From Acanthacorydalis orientalis (Eukaryota > Arthropoda > Insecta > Megaloptera > Corydalidae), in NCBI GenBank assembly GCA_034766995.1, contig CM068322.1:5669589-5733588 (forward strand): a DNA stretch of 64,000 nt, given 5' to 3'. A model generated the notes under the pieces. It was not told the DNA's origin. It saw only the letters and a program-made list of their open reading frames with translations, and searched no databases. Shown one piece after another: positions 1-13,003 of the stretch; position 1 is the first letter of the stretch, and each line of letters begins with the position of its first letter. The position numbers and the translations under genes are program-made.

Positions 1-318
1 ATTTGAACACCTAGCTGCGGCTGAAGTGAACATCATTCACTCACCCACACACATTTATTCACGAATGGTGCGATGTATATATCACACGTTGATCGATACG
101 CCGTCCCCTTAGGATTATGTCATCGGGTTTGACGCACTCGAAACACTCATTTCATGTCGTATTTTGACTCCAGAACAACGGAACGTGACATATACCTCTG
201 GATTATATAAAACTCCGTATAAATCTTTTATATACTCTTATTTTTATATAAATAACTCGTGGTTCTAAGAACAGAAAACTTATTGAAAGTATAAAGGTGT
301 ACATTACTGTATACTCAA
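1..318. other. Unassigned sequence before the minisatellite
   Basis: Mixed-composition sequence, less A+T-rich over the first 190 bases than the rest of the first kilobase. No open frame, RNA gene or transposon end was recognised. It borders the (TA)n-rich tandem array that follows. Confidence 0.4.
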
Positions 319-1000
<682 letters not shown>

Positions 1001-1586
1001 CTTATAAGATTATTTTTTTATGTAAACCTTAGTGAGGAATGTTAAAAAATATGCTTATTTTTGTTGTTACATATTTTTCTCTTTTTATTTACTCAAAAAA
1101 TTTAGAATTTTGATTACTTTATTAATAATGATCAAGAATTGTCAATAATATTAAATTATTATCATTTTTATGATTATCCATAAACTGTGTGTGACAAATT
1201 CTGATTGAAAAAAAAATGATTTTATTATATATGACAGTCAGAATGGCTATTTTTGACATCTTCAAAAGGATTGCACATCTGCGTACCTTGACAGTTATTT
1301 GATATGTTTGAGACAACTTTCTACTACTGTTCATTTGTCAGAGGATCAATTTTGTCTCGATGTTGCATAGTACGACTCTTTCCAGCAAAATTTTATACAC
1401 ATGTATTATTTCTTTCACTCTTTATCCTTTTACTTAACATTCGTTACCTTCAATAAATGTTGTTGCATGTATTAATAAATTAATGATTAACTCTCTAGTT
1501 TTTACATTTTACTAATATTTTAATTTTTTATCAATTGAAAAATATAATTTTGTTAGTATTATATATACATATATATATATATATAT

Positions 1587-1662
<76 letters not shown>

Positions 1663-3052
1663 GAATAAATTTAATTTGCTATCGTATGTCGTATGGATGC
1701 ATACTTTCCGCCGAGAAGCTTATATTCATATAATGGTTTTAAGTTAAATATGGTCATTTTTAAATTTTTCTTTTTTCCTCGAACACAGAAGGTAATAGAT
1801 AAAACCACTCCCAAATTACGGCTATTTAACCTAAGGTTTAGCAAGTGTGCTACGAACGTATATAATTACAGGTATAGTAAGTAACTGTGAACTTTTTTCC
1901 AGTATATACCTTAATATAAATAGTTTGTCGATAATCTATCTTTACACTAATTTTGAACCTCAACATACATTTGTTCATTTTGGATAAAATATTCTGATTG
2001 AGGTGCGATGATTTTATATTTATTTTTTCCAAGTATAAGTAAAGGGTACTGGGAAAAGTTCTTATACTCATATATGGAGGTTTGACAGTATTCATATTCT
2101 TCTAGCATAATTATCATATTAGTATCTTTTTAATCATTCTATCACTTCTTATTTTTATTTATTAAAAACATATATAACAGTTACACTACTTGATGTAAAT
2201 ATATTAAAAATATTGCCAAAATAAATGATAGAGGACTAAAAAAGAGCTAATATATTTGAAATTGTATATTAAATCAATTTTATTAACATATTATTATCAA
2301 TTATATAAATTCATTGGTTAATTTTTAAGATAAAAATAAATTGCATTTTTTTAGCAGTAATATTAAAATAATTGTTCCATAAGGATATTTTAATTTTCTT
2401 TCTTTGTGTTCTAAACACTCCTGTGTGCATTATTAGACAGAGGTAATTTAATTATAATTTTGCAATATATTTGGAATTTTTATTATATAATTTATTAAAT
2501 TACAATTACAATTGTATGTTTTTATATCTATGATAACATTTTATATTCTATTTTAATATTTAATGGATTTCAAGAACGTTACACATTATTCCTTTATTTA
2601 AAAATAATATTATTTCTTGCTAAGCCTTGAAATAATCCAATATTATATTAAACAAACAAATAAATACAAATGCAACGCGAAATTCTATACCCTAAAATTA
2701 GAAACTACACTTTATTTAAAACATATAAATAAACGCAAATCAAATTTAAAATCAGTCTCTAACATTTACCTGAGAATGACGCACACACCGAATTTGATTG
2801 CAGAGAATACATACTTAGCTAATCCAAAGAGATAAAGACCAGCAAGAGAACTTATTGAATCATGTTTATGGCAGTTGTTCAATTTCCATTTATTTTCTTA
2901 TAAAACAATAGTTTTAGGAGTATTTTCAAAGGGTTATCTACTTTGGTTTAAACTGTCTTTATTTTGATTTCATATAATAACTTATTAAAATTTATTATTC
3001 TAATACAATGTTTATTTCATGTTAAAAAAGTAATATCGGTGTAACATTTCAG
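1001..3052. other. AT-rich sequence, no gene seen
   Basis: Only short frames in skewed A+T sequence, interrupted by a (TA)n block at 1558-1660. The frame at 2617-2835 has the Asn/Lys/Tyr composition expected of random AT-rich DNA. No family was recognised on either strand. Confidence 0.5.
1558..1660. repeat. (TA)n microsatellite
   Basis: About 100 bp of TA repeat with three TACATA interruptions near the left end, giving way to non-repetitive sequence at 1661. Confidence 0.95.
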
Positions 3053-3181
3053 ATATATATATACATATATATATATATGTACATATATTTATATATGTAT
3101 ATATATATATGCATATATATATATATATATATGTATATATATGAATATATATATATTCATATATATATATATATATGTATA

Positions 3182-3226
<45 letters not shown>
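3053..3226. repeat. Imperfect (TA)n block with internal palindrome
   Basis: TA repeat with ATGTATA and ATGAATA variants. Around 3130-3160 GAATATATATATATTC forms the centre of a palindrome. The block directly abuts the left end of the MITE-like element at 3229. Confidence 0.9.
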
Positions 3227-3228
<2 letters not shown>

Positions 3229-3230
<2 letters not shown>

Positions 3231-3726
3231 TGCAAATTCTGGTATAATACGGTTTACTGGTTCCGCGAAAACACCGTGTTATGTTAAACAATGTTATACG
3301 AGGTTTGTAATTCATATGAAATATATTAATATAGTACTTTATTGAGTTTTAGATTAAGAAAATAAAGTATATAATTATGTATTTTTATTGAATATATCAA
3401 TAGAAATTACAAATTGTTTAATAAATTATAGATATGTTGAAAAATAAATTTTGAGATATTTGACTTCTAAAATTGTTTTATTAATAAGAAGTCGTTATCA
3501 TGTAATTCGAATGAAATAAATTTGGCAACACAAAGATATTAAGTAAACATTACTGATAGAATATCTCAATGTTTCATCTTAATCGGGATTTATACCACAT
3601 TTTATTCTCTTTGCATATATAAAACCGTATTATAAACACCGTGTTAGATATTTTCGCAATTATTCCACCGTATAAAATCGAATACGTGTTATAAAAGTAT
3701 CGTGTTATATGAAGGTTTGATTTATA
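3229..3726. mobile_element. Probable non-autonomous pogo/Tigger-like MITE
   Basis: About 500 bp with no coding potential, bounded on both sides by TA repeat, the target of Tc1/mariner/pogo elements. Both ends carry motifs of the type ACCGTGTTATA or CCGTATTATA: 3247-3300 at the left, 3625-3715 at the right. The terminal ~24 bases of the right end, read on the other strand, match the left end at about 15 of 24 positions. Classification rests on the terminal style and TA flanks only. A diverged MITE of another superfamily is possible. Confidence 0.4.
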
Positions 3727-3727
3727 T

Positions 3728-3730
<3 letters not shown>

Positions 3731-3770
<40 letters not shown>
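3731..3770. repeat. (TA)n microsatellite
   Basis: Uninterrupted TA repeat of about 40 bp immediately right of the MITE-like element. Confidence 0.93.
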
Positions 3771-3774
<4 letters not shown>

Positions 3775-4121
3775 TGTATATAAATGAATGTACGCATGTA
3801 ATGTATTATAAAGAAAATAAAGTTACTGGCATTTTTCCACATCGTTTTATATCAGATATTTAATAGAAAAAAACGTGCAGCATTTAGGCGTGAAATGTGA
3901 CAGTATCAAAAAGCTTCTGCTATTGGTGCCGCAGGCAAAAACAACTTACTAAAAGATCTTTACAATTCGTTTATTCTGACCTTTGCTTCTCGACGCGTGA
4001 TATTGTGTTCTTCATATTTTTCTCATTCATTTTTTTCGATAAAAAAGCGATGAATTTTGTCATCTGATATTTGATTATTGTTCTGACCAACTGCTACAAG
4101 AGACAAAATGATCAAGTACGG
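3771..4121. other. Unassigned sequence between microsatellites
   Basis: Contains a slightly less AT-rich patch around 3870-4010 but no recognisable gene on either strand. Confidence 0.4.
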
Positions 4122-4145
4122 CATATATATATATATATATACTCG

Positions 4146-4199
<54 letters not shown>

Positions 4200-4218
4200 T
4201 GTATGTATGTATGTATGC
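4122..4218. repeat. Compound (TA)n(TATG)n microsatellite
   Basis: TA repeat interrupted by ACTCG at 4141, then about eleven tandem copies of TATG from 4171 to 4216. The frames across it encode Met-Tyr-Val-Cys repeats and are not genes. Confidence 0.95.
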
Positions 4219-4784
4219 ATATAATAATGGAACTGTTTATAACACAGTACTAATAATGAAACAAATCCAAGCACATATTTTATTATATGAAACATTGATT
4301 TTACTAATATTTATAAAAATATGTTTTATTGATCATTTAGTGATATTTTATTATTTTATTAATGTTTTTTTCTAAATTTTAATATGCATATTTCAGTTAA
4401 CTAAATAAATATATAATTGACCGTTAATTCGTATCTCTGATAATGTCAAATAAGGAGAGTGCATATAGGTAATATTAAGCAGATCAATTTGGTTTCATAA
4501 AGGATGACCAACTCGGAAGTAGAAAAATTGTAGTGATAAAACATATTAATGATTCTTATATGAGGTTGTCAGAAAAATAATTGCGATTTATCAGTTCAGG
4601 CAGCATCAATGTGTCAAGCTTTTTTGATTTTCTTAGCTGTTTTAAGTGGCCTAAAACTATTGGATGACTAACGCCTAAGTTTAGTGTAAGTTCTTAAAGA
4701 CCAAACTGATGGTGTATGGGGAGCTTAGTATTTATTGTAAGTACGACCTTATTTGCTACATATGCCTAGCACGATTATTACTAT

Positions 4785-4787
<3 letters not shown>
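4219..4787. other. AT-rich sequence with a weak mariner-like terminus
   Basis: No gene. At about 4560-4592 the sequence GGTTGTCAGAAAAATAATTG resembles the terminus of the cecropia-type mariner at 55265, but no transposase remnant follows it, so it is not called as an element. Confidence 0.3.

Positions 4788-4834
<47 letters not shown>
4788..4834. repeat. (TA)n microsatellite
   Basis: Uninterrupted TA repeat of about 45 bp. Confidence 0.94.
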
Positions 4835-4838
<4 letters not shown>

Positions 4839-5660
4839 TATGTAGCGAATAACAATTATTTTATGGAAAGCTTTACTATTTCTTTAATCTAAGTTAATTG
4901 AAGTATTTTGTAAAGGATGATAATTTTGATTTTTAAATTATGTTTTGAAATAAGAAATTTGTCAAATGAAATTTTGCAACTGTCGAAGTATTTTTTGAAA
5001 AACTATATTTTTAATAATCCATTCATTTATTTTGTGTTTCATAAACAATATTTTGTTACAGAATGTGTGTTAAGTAATATTTTGGTATAAGATATTAAGT
5101 AAAGTTTATGCTAATGACACAATAAGGTATTTTTGTGGATACTTATTTTTTAAGGGTCTTTCTTAAAATGCGTTAAAACCCAGATAAATTTTGATAAAAT
5201 TGACGGTTTATTAAAGTATTAACCATAAAAAACTGGGTTATAACAGTTAAATTGCATGAAAAGTAGGATTAAAAATCAAAAAGAATTTTGTTTTGCATTT
5301 AATAAGAATATGCGTCAGTATTATTTTATTTTAGACATTGGGTTATTGTATGACAGACTATTTTAATTATTAAAAACATAACCGAAAAATGTCATAAATT
5401 TTTTTTTCTTACAGTAATAATTTATGTATTATTTTGCGAAAATATCATAGTTTATTTGATACATACATATTTATCTGAAACAAAAGTATTGTTGCTCTTA
5501 ATTATAATTTTAGAAAAGAAGACACATAAAAGCAAAAGAAAGAATACATTTTATAATTAAAACTTTTTGATTCTGGATGTAAGGGCTATTCATATAATTG
5601 GAAATGTTTATTAATATGGAACGTGATAATGGATTGATTTGTATACAATTTATAAAATGG
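4835..5660. other. AT-rich sequence, no gene seen
   Basis: Dense in stops in all frames, with no transposon signature. Confidence 0.5.
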
Positions 5661-5663
5661 TAC

Positions 5664-5715
<52 letters not shown>
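5661..5715. repeat. (TA)n microsatellite
   Basis: TA repeat with one TACATA interruption. Confidence 0.93.
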
Positions 5716-5717
<2 letters not shown>

Positions 5718-6097
5718 TTGTTTATATGAAAACTTGTGTACCTATATAAATAAATATTGAGTGATCAAACTAGGTCAAGATATACAATCTAATGTATAAT
5801 TATGGTCAGATGGTAATGTGATTTGATCTTACATTTACATGAAATAGCATCACCGTCGCACGCACAAGTTTGTAATTAGCAATGCAAATGCTCGAGATTC
5901 AGGAACGCGTCGCTCGAATAAACTTTTCAGTTCCCTCAAATATCGTAATTTGGTGGCAGTTGTAGTACTAGGTAATGGTAGTAAGTTTGGAAATTGAAGG
6001 TCGATATTGAAACTTAAACTGTAAATGCAATATATACTATTTAAAACAATTTCAAATTGGATTTAATGTAGTTTTAAATAATATTTACGTACATTAA

Positions 6098-6098
<1 letters not shown>
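5716..6098. other. Unassigned sequence with a less AT-rich island
   Basis: From about 5845 to 6005 the base composition is more balanced than its surroundings (CpG-containing stretches such as CACCGTCGCACGCAC). No open frame or RNA gene is evident. A conserved non-coding element is possible but not demonstrable here. Confidence 0.3.

Positions 6099-6154
<56 letters not shown>
6099..6154. repeat. (TA)n microsatellite
   Basis: Uninterrupted TA repeat of about 55 bp. Confidence 0.95.
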
Positions 6155-6157
<3 letters not shown>

Positions 6158-6845
6158 TGCACTAACTGTAGTGTAATTAAATATTTATATCCAGGATGTT
6201 TTATTTCAGAGGAACCACGTGTTAACTATGCAAGAATTATATAAAAAATGAATGTATTTTACAAAAGTAGAAGAAATCACCAGTTAAATGAGTGTATATA
6301 ATTTTGTAGTTGTGTGAATAATTTTACTTGCAGGTTCTAGTATCCTGAAAGTTGTATTCTAAATGTGTTTTTAATTTGAGAACCATTTTTAATGATTTTC
6401 TTGAGATTATTTTTCTTTTTTCAAAAAATTAATCTATTCAATTCATTCAGTAATAAATCCAATTGTTTGTTTTTGATATAAATAAAGTGTTCTCTCGGTA
6501 GAAGATGAAAATTTAGATTTAAAATAATGTCACTATAATTTTCTTTATTTTATATATATGTAATTGTCTATTTTGTCAATTATAAATACAAAATAGTCGA
6601 TTACAGGTGAAACTGTTGCCTGTGTGTCGGAAATTGTTGTCTTTACTCTATTATTCAATTTAAATTATGAAATTACTGAACTGTTATGAATTAAAAAAGT
6701 GTTTTCTTGTCATTTTATTTTATCATTATTGATCGTTATGAATAAAGTATTAACTCATTTATTAAAATTGTTAACATGTAAATAATTTCAAAATTTTTGA
6801 AATAAAAGCATATCCTCGAAGGTCAGAATTACATATATACATACA

Positions 6846-6849
<4 letters not shown>
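6155..6849. other. AT-rich sequence with a partial dispersed-repeat copy
   Basis: No gene. At about 6575-6650 the motif GAAACTGTTGCCTGTGTGTC matches the 3' part of the dispersed repeat at 7783-7917, suggesting a truncated copy. Confidence 0.35.
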
Positions 6850-6912
<63 letters not shown>

Positions 6913-6922
6913 TTGTGTGTGT
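6850..6922. repeat. Compound (TA)n(TG)n microsatellite
   Basis: About 45 bp of TA followed by TG repeat, then GAGAGAGA at 6926-6934. Confidence 0.95.
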
Positions 6923-7140
6923 ATGAGAGAGAGATGAGTGTGTCTAATGGAATGATAGTATTTATATGAATTTATTCCATAATTATAAAGCAAATAAATT
7001 CTCCATTCATGCATAAAAAATATACGCGTGAACGATTCGTTTCCAGAAAGTTAATTAATTACAGTCAATAATATATTGTTAAGAAAGTCAATCATTAAAT
7101 CATCTATATTAAAAAAAAATGCAAAATAATGTGCATGCTC

Positions 7141-7144
<4 letters not shown>

Positions 7145-7181
<37 letters not shown>
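7145..7181. repeat. (TA)n microsatellite
   Basis: Uninterrupted TA repeat of about 37 bp. Confidence 0.93.
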
Positions 7182-7184
<3 letters not shown>

Positions 7185-7345
7185 TTTATAAATAATGAGG
7201 GAGGTATGTTTTAATAGAAGAGTAGAGGAAAACGCTAAAGAACAGTAATTGATTGCTATTTTATCTTGTAAAACTTCATTTATGGTGTCAGTCTGTATTT
7301 GATAATCAGCATAGTATGTTTATTATCGATAACATTTTTTATTAA

Positions 7346-7391
7346 ACACACACACACACACTCACACTCACACACACACATACACACACAC

Positions 7392-7432
<41 letters not shown>

Positions 7433-7435
7433 TAC
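7346..7435. repeat. Compound (CA)n(TA)n microsatellite
   Basis: CA repeat with CTCACA variants, then about 35 bp of TA. Confidence 0.95.
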
Positions 7436-7782
7436 TAGAATTTATTTGTAGAAATTTCGGATATAGTGGAATATTTTGTTATTATGACGAAATAATTAAG
7501 AATAATGTAATTTACTTCCGATAAAACATTAAAACTGAAGTACACTGCATTTCCTCCTTAAAACAACGATTTTAAACTCAATATTGAAATCATTTTATTT
7601 CAAAATTTAAAATATTTAGTAATTGGACAAATTGGTTTTCTAGTTAATGCTATTTTTTTTGAAATGATAGATTTTATGTCCGATTTCATCTTTTCTATAA
7701 TCTGTGGTACTGAGGATGTACATTGAACATGTAGTTAATATAAATATGTTTTAATAGCCGGAACTGATTGTATATGAATAAA

Positions 7783-7917
7783 AATTCACAAAACTAACAA
7801 AATTGAGCTGGAGAAGACAATTAAAAAAGTATATATTTTTTTATGCGAACGTGTTTTTGAATACAGTAAATAGGAAATATCTGAGAGCGAAACAGTTGCT
7901 GTGTGTCTGTTAGTAAA
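7783..7917 (+). repeat. Dispersed repeat family 1, copy A
   Basis: Aligns over more than 110 bases with 56381-56503 (shared TTCACAAAACT at the left end, TGTTTTTGAATAC and AAATATCTGA in the middle, CTGTWAGTAA at the right). Its left part also matches 63925-64000 (shared CTAACAAAATTG and AATTAAAAAAGTATAT). The unit has no open frame and no recognised ends. The family is unidentified: a MITE, a SINE or the tail of a decayed transposon are all possible. Confidence 0.6.
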
Positions 7918-8022
7918 TTTATATATAAAAAGGATTTAATTATTTTGTAGTATAGGCTGTTATATAAACCATTATTTTCACCCCGCTTTGTAAAATGTAA
8001 ATTAGTAGTAGACGTGACGTGT

Positions 8023-8062
8023 TACATACATACATACATACATATACACATACACACACACT

Positions 8063-8103
<41 letters not shown>
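8023..8103. repeat. Compound (CATA)n(CA)n(TA)n microsatellite
   Basis: Five or six CATA units, then CACA-rich sequence, then about 33 bp of TA. Confidence 0.94.
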
Positions 8104-8105
<2 letters not shown>

Positions 8106-8689
8106 CAATTGTATATTTATTTACTTTAAAATTTAGATAAAAACTATTTATAAATGAAAGTATTCTTTATCATACTGCTTTATCATATTATTATCATGCT
8201 AATGAACACGACTACCGATTCGAATTCGACGACAGTCGAGTACTGCCGAACTTTAAGAATAACTTGTGTTACCCCCTCCCCCATGGTTACACAGATAAAA
8301 GGTGCTTACGAATAATATACTACGACCTCGGTTTGTGTTGTTAATTGGTACCAAAGAACGCCGACGCAAATCAAAATGATCAGTTACATAAGAAATAAAA
8401 GATATCTTGTATTTCTATGAGACTTATTTTAATCCGTTTCATCTAAATAAACAATAAATATCATGAAAACTGTAAGATTGAACCAAATTGAAGTGCATAA
8501 TGATTAAAATTTAAAAAAAGAATCTTTAATTCATTTTCATAAACAAACAACAAACAATTAATAAACAATTGAACAAAAATAATATGTAATTCATTTATAC
8601 ATTAAATGTATATGATAAGTATTTTTTATTTTGAAGTTGAAAATAAATAGGTGTCAATGGTTTTGGTTAATTAAAAATTTATCTAAAAT
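8104..8689. other. Unassigned sequence with a less AT-rich island
   Basis: From about 8205 to 8375 the composition is more balanced (CCCCCTCCCCCATGG near 8272). No reading frame or RNA gene was recognised. The rest is AT-rich. Confidence 0.3.
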
Positions 8690-9300
8690 TTGGCGAATTC
8701 TCACGGCCTTTTTTTCTCGATAGATTTGTTTCAAGCAATTTATGACATCATCCACAATTCTTAGCATTCTTGAACTTTATTGATCATCAGGATCTTCAGT
8801 TGAAAAAATGTCCATTGCCTTTGATATTAACTGCATTGCTTTCGAAATGCAACTATTGGTTAATTTGTTTTCTTCTGGCATACATCACCTGTATCAGTTT
8901 CATCCATCACATGTTCTAATTACCAATCAAGTCTTCGGTATTGAGTTCTCCATCCCGGGATTCAATCAACTTGTTGATATTGTCCCCTTCCATACCTTCA
9001 AAATTTGCTTCTTTGGCCGCTTCGACAAGTTCTGTACGAACACTGGGAATTACATCTACATTCGCATCTTTGGAAACTCATTCAGGCCATATTTTGCGCC
9101 AAACACCATTTATGCATGGTGGTTTTACATTCTTCCACGATTGGCCGATATTTCCGTTGTCCATCATGATATTATAGTTCTTTTAAACATTGTATTAGGT
9201 TCCTTTCATGGGATTAGGCTTGTCCTCTCTATCAGTTGCTGAAATAAGCAGGTTAAACTTGCGTCGAAGACAGTAAGGTTGAAAGTCTGATGTGACCCAA
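8690..9300 (-). pseudogene. Pogo/Tigger transposase relic (C-terminal part)
   Basis: Read on the minus strand, this region gives a decayed DDE transposase of the pogo/Tigger (TIGD1-like) group. From the N-terminal side (9300 downwards) it shows LRRKFNLLISATDRED, then YNIMMDNGNI, NGVWRKIWPE, DVIPSVRTELVEAAKEANFE and LNTEDLI, all typical of the segment after the catalytic core in this family. Near 8790 it shows AMDIFSTEDPDD, the acidic C-terminal style of Tigger proteins. Frameshifts and stops break the frame repeatedly, the DNA-binding and catalytic parts are absent, and no terminal repeats were found. The 144-codon plus-strand frame at 8808-9242 is the antisense shadow of this relic. Confidence 0.75.
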
Positions 9301-9842
9301 AATATGCGTACGAGTATTTTATTCTGCAGTTTTAGGTATATATCAAACAAAATTGTTCAGCACATAAACGGTTAAATACCAACATGGAGAGAAAAAAATA
9401 ACAAGACTGATTTACACTAATAACTCTGATGAACTGAACTATTTTGTTGAATAAAGATGAAAATACAAATTAAACGAAGAACTACTAAAAAAATGAAAAA
9501 ATGAATGAATTACCGAAGAAAACAAAATACTTGTAACAACGCAACTTACGACGTAAATCGAAACGAACCAAATTGAGGTTTTGATGTAAGTAAAAAAATT
9601 AAATATGTGGTATGGTGGATACTAAACAATTAGTATTGTTTTACGAAAAGTAAAGTGAAAATAGCGATGAACGACAATAAATCATACTATTCTTAAAGTA
9701 AGAATGTCTGTGATTGTAGATTAAACTAAATATACGAGTTTTAGATAATAGATAAACATTTTCTATAGTTAACATATATACATATATTATATACAAAGAA
9801 GTTATATAAAATGTATCTGAAAATGGAACACAGGCAAAAACT
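9301..9842. other. AT-rich sequence, no gene seen
   Basis: Runs from the Tigger relic to the next microsatellite. No transposase motifs continue here. Confidence 0.4.
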
Positions 9843-9843
9843 T

Positions 9844-9905
<62 letters not shown>
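9843..9905. repeat. (CA)n(TA)n(TG)n palindromic microsatellite
   Basis: CA repeat, about 33 bp of TA, then TG repeat. The whole tract is an almost perfect inverted repeat and could form a long hairpin. Confidence 0.95.
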
Positions 9906-10300
9906 AATAAACTAAAATAATAAAGACAACTGTTCATAGTGTCAACATGATTCAACATTGGGAACCGTCCATGCTACAGAAACCAAAAGTTGACAAACAT
10001 TTTTTGTGTGGACAGGGCATAGTATTTATCTAAATTAAGCTTGTTTTATTACATTCATTACAAAACATTCAAGTATGCCTTTTTCAAACATTTTGATTAA
10101 GTTTATACAATACAGTGTGTTAATTTGCGTTATATAACACCTTATTTATAGCAACTACAAATTTATATATAACATATGAGACAGAAAATTAATGAATAAA
10201 AATGAATCTCCTGCTCTTACAAAATAATTAGAATGTCATCTGTCATCTCGGCAGTTAAATTAAATGCACAAAGCAAAAATGCAGAGCAGTAAAAATAAAA

Positions 10301-10360
10301 ATGATTGAATACAATAAATATATTTGAATTCGATTTCATTTTAATTGAGTGGAATTATTG
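10301..10360 (+). repeat. Dispersed repeat family 2, copy A
   Basis: Sixty bases matching 42100-42159 without gaps at about 51 of 60 positions (shared ATGATTGAATA, GAATTCG and AGTGGAATTATT). Flanking sequence does not obviously align. Nature unknown. Confidence 0.55.
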
Positions 10361-10478
10361 TTTTTAGCCTCTTTTCTGATTAATAATCGAAAGACGAATA
10401 AAACATACTATAAGTAAAAAGTTTCTATTTGCAGTTATGTAATAATTTTATTACTTTACATTCATATTTAAATAATAT

Positions 10479-10505
10479 GTATATATATATATATATATAC
10501 ATACA

Positions 10506-10554
<49 letters not shown>

Positions 10555-10558
10555 ATAT
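10479..10558. repeat. Compound (TA)n(TG)n microsatellite
   Basis: TA repeat interrupted by CATACACTCA near 10499-10509, followed by TG repeat from about 10541. Confidence 0.94.
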
Positions 10559-10639
10559 ACCATTTATTAAAAATATTTCTCTGCCCTGTTTATCTAGTTA
10601 TTTTTCTCTATATATACACATACATACACGCAAACATCA

Positions 10640-10701
<62 letters not shown>
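10640..10701. repeat. Compound (CA)n(TA)n microsatellite
   Basis: CA repeat of about 24 bp followed by TA repeat of about 38 bp. Confidence 0.95.
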
Positions 10702-10707
<6 letters not shown>

Positions 10708-12312
10708 TATATATAAGTATTTAATAAAAATGTATAGCGAAATATTAATATTTTATTTCATATTTCAAATGAATCATATTTGTATGAAAAGGGTACAAGT
10801 TACATGAGTAGAATAAAAATTTCAATTTTCATCATAACGTAGATTGCATATGTGTGCATGTACATGCTCGAGGTTCGTTTCATTGTCGATGAACGTACAG
10901 TACGTTTTTACAGGCACTTCGGCAAGTACGTGTCAATTAACGACTGTAAAGTAAATTCCCTGCCCACGTAACTTATATATGAATGTTGTGGATTTTAGTT
11001 ACACGTTGAGTAACATTTTTCTTTTTTATAACATATTAATTCTTTGTACTGTATTGTGTTAGATTTTAAAACTCACATAGAAATATCATTCTTCTATTCG
11101 ATTTTAATTTAAGATGACAAACAATAATGTAACTTTTAATTTAATATATTTCTTAGTGAAAATATCAGCAGAAAAGTAATTACATTTTTATTAATAAAAG
11201 AGCTGTTTTTAAATACAAAACCCTTTCTTATAACACTTTTTCTAGGATCGATAAAGCTATCATATGTTTAAAAATTCAAACAAAATTAAAATTTCCAATT
11301 ATAATACAGTTCTTGCAGTGAGTAAAATCACTTTTTTAAAAGATTTTAATTATTTATATTTTAGGGGTGATTTTGGTTTGTTTTAAGTAATAATTATTTA
11401 CTTTTGATTTAAGCTGTTCAAGACATAACAGTAAATACGTTTTTCATAAGTCAAAAACTGGAAAAATGTTAATTATCTTCAATTAATAGAAATTTCTGTT
11501 ACGCGATTTATTTTGATTTGATTTCTATATAACTAATCAATTATTTCACAAGTAACAGAGACGAACACTTTTATTACTTTTAATCAGTTTGAAAATATTA
11601 TAGAAGCAGAATGGAATAAAGTTACAATTTGTTATAAAATCAATGCATGGATTTATTATTTATTAGATTATAAATTTATTCATTTATATATATACAAATA
11701 TGTGTGTATGTATGTGTGTGATTTGATATTAAGACCATTTCTTTTGTAAAAACATTACATTAAATTCTACAAAGATGATATATGTAATTGATTTTGATAC
11801 GTTTATATACATTTATATTTCAATTTCCATCACTGTTAAAGTGAGGTAAATTCTTTTATAGATTTTTATGCCCGTATTTGAATATTTTGTCAATAAATAC
11901 TTCAATGTTTTTAATTTAAAATAAAGAAAGCACATCCTTGCAATTTAAATCTTTATTCATTTTAAACAAAAATAATCATGAAAAAGTTTTCATCTCTTTA
12001 TATCGCCTGTATCTTTTATGTTATTTTAATTAAATAAATACTGGAATCGATTAATACTTACTATTATTATATTTTCATTAAGTTGAATGACGAAAACGGT
12101 GGTTATTTTATTGAAAACAGAGTACATTGATTACAGAATAGACGACGACGTCCGGTTTAATCGATATTCTACAGTTTGTTAACATTTCAATGGGCACGCT
12201 GTTACTGATGGAAACCTTTATGGAGTCAATCCGGCGTTCATAATTATGGCAGTCGTTTGGAACACACACACACATGCAAAGAGAAAAGTGTTTGTTGGTA
12301 ATCATACACTTC

Positions 12313-12318
<6 letters not shown>
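10702..12318. other. AT-rich sequence with two less AT-rich islands
   Basis: Islands of more balanced composition lie at about 10850-10975 and 12095-12290, each with several CpG dinucleotides. The 68-codon minus-strand frame at 12108-12314 crosses the second island but has no recognised family. No other signal is visible. Confidence 0.3.

Positions 12319-12371
<53 letters not shown>
12319..12371. repeat. (TA)n microsatellite
   Basis: Uninterrupted TA repeat of about 52 bp, followed by CACGAGTATA. Confidence 0.95.
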
Positions 12372-12375
<4 letters not shown>

Positions 12376-12939
12376 GAGTATAAGGTAAATTAACGCAAAT
12401 GTTATTTGTGAATTCCAGTTTAAAGGAAGTACACATTTGAGTTTTATCTATGTTTACTTTATCTATTTGTTGTCACAATCTGTAAATTTTTCATATTTAT
12501 TTTCCTATTGATCTTCGTTTTTCCGATTATTTATTCTTCTTTCTTTTGCATTAGATGTAATGAATATACATTGATAATTTCACTCTAGGAATTCTGGATA
12601 GAAAATTAAGAATATTGCATTTTTTTCGATATATTTATCTCTACTAGAATATAAATAAATAAAATAAAGACGGAGATACGAATTGTAATGTTTATGAATG
12701 ATTAATTATATTTATCAAAAGTTTGTTGAAAATTTTAGTTATTAAATTTTTGATAAGTAAATAAAAATTATATATTCTTTAATAAGTGAAATAGTTATAA
12801 ATACAATGCTATCAGTGAAAGAATAAACCTTTTTTGTTAATGAGCAAGACGGAGATTTAACATTTCGTTTAAATTCAAATCCCGATTTCTATCTTAAGGA
12901 AACAATTTTAATGTTATTATAGTATTTTACTTTTTTGAC

Positions 12940-13003
12940 TATATATATATACATATATATATGTATATACATATATATATATAGAGAAAGAGAGAGAGAG
13001 AGA
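12940..13003. repeat. Compound (TA)n(GA)n microsatellite
   Basis: TA repeat with CATA/GTATAC interruptions followed by about 20 bp of GA repeat. Confidence 0.92.

Noticed and set aside
4165..4218. Regularly spaced repeats considered as CRISPR or other array
   Set aside because: Simple (TATG)n microsatellite with no spacers; the genome is clearly eukaryotic.
4557..4600. A second Hsmar1/cecropia-like mariner terminus
   Set aside because: Similarity is limited to about 20 bases, with no transposase remnant or opposing end downstream.
8808..9242. 144-codon plus-strand frame without obvious low complexity
   Set aside because: The opposite strand reads as a Tigger/pogo transposase relic over the same interval, so this is an antisense frame.
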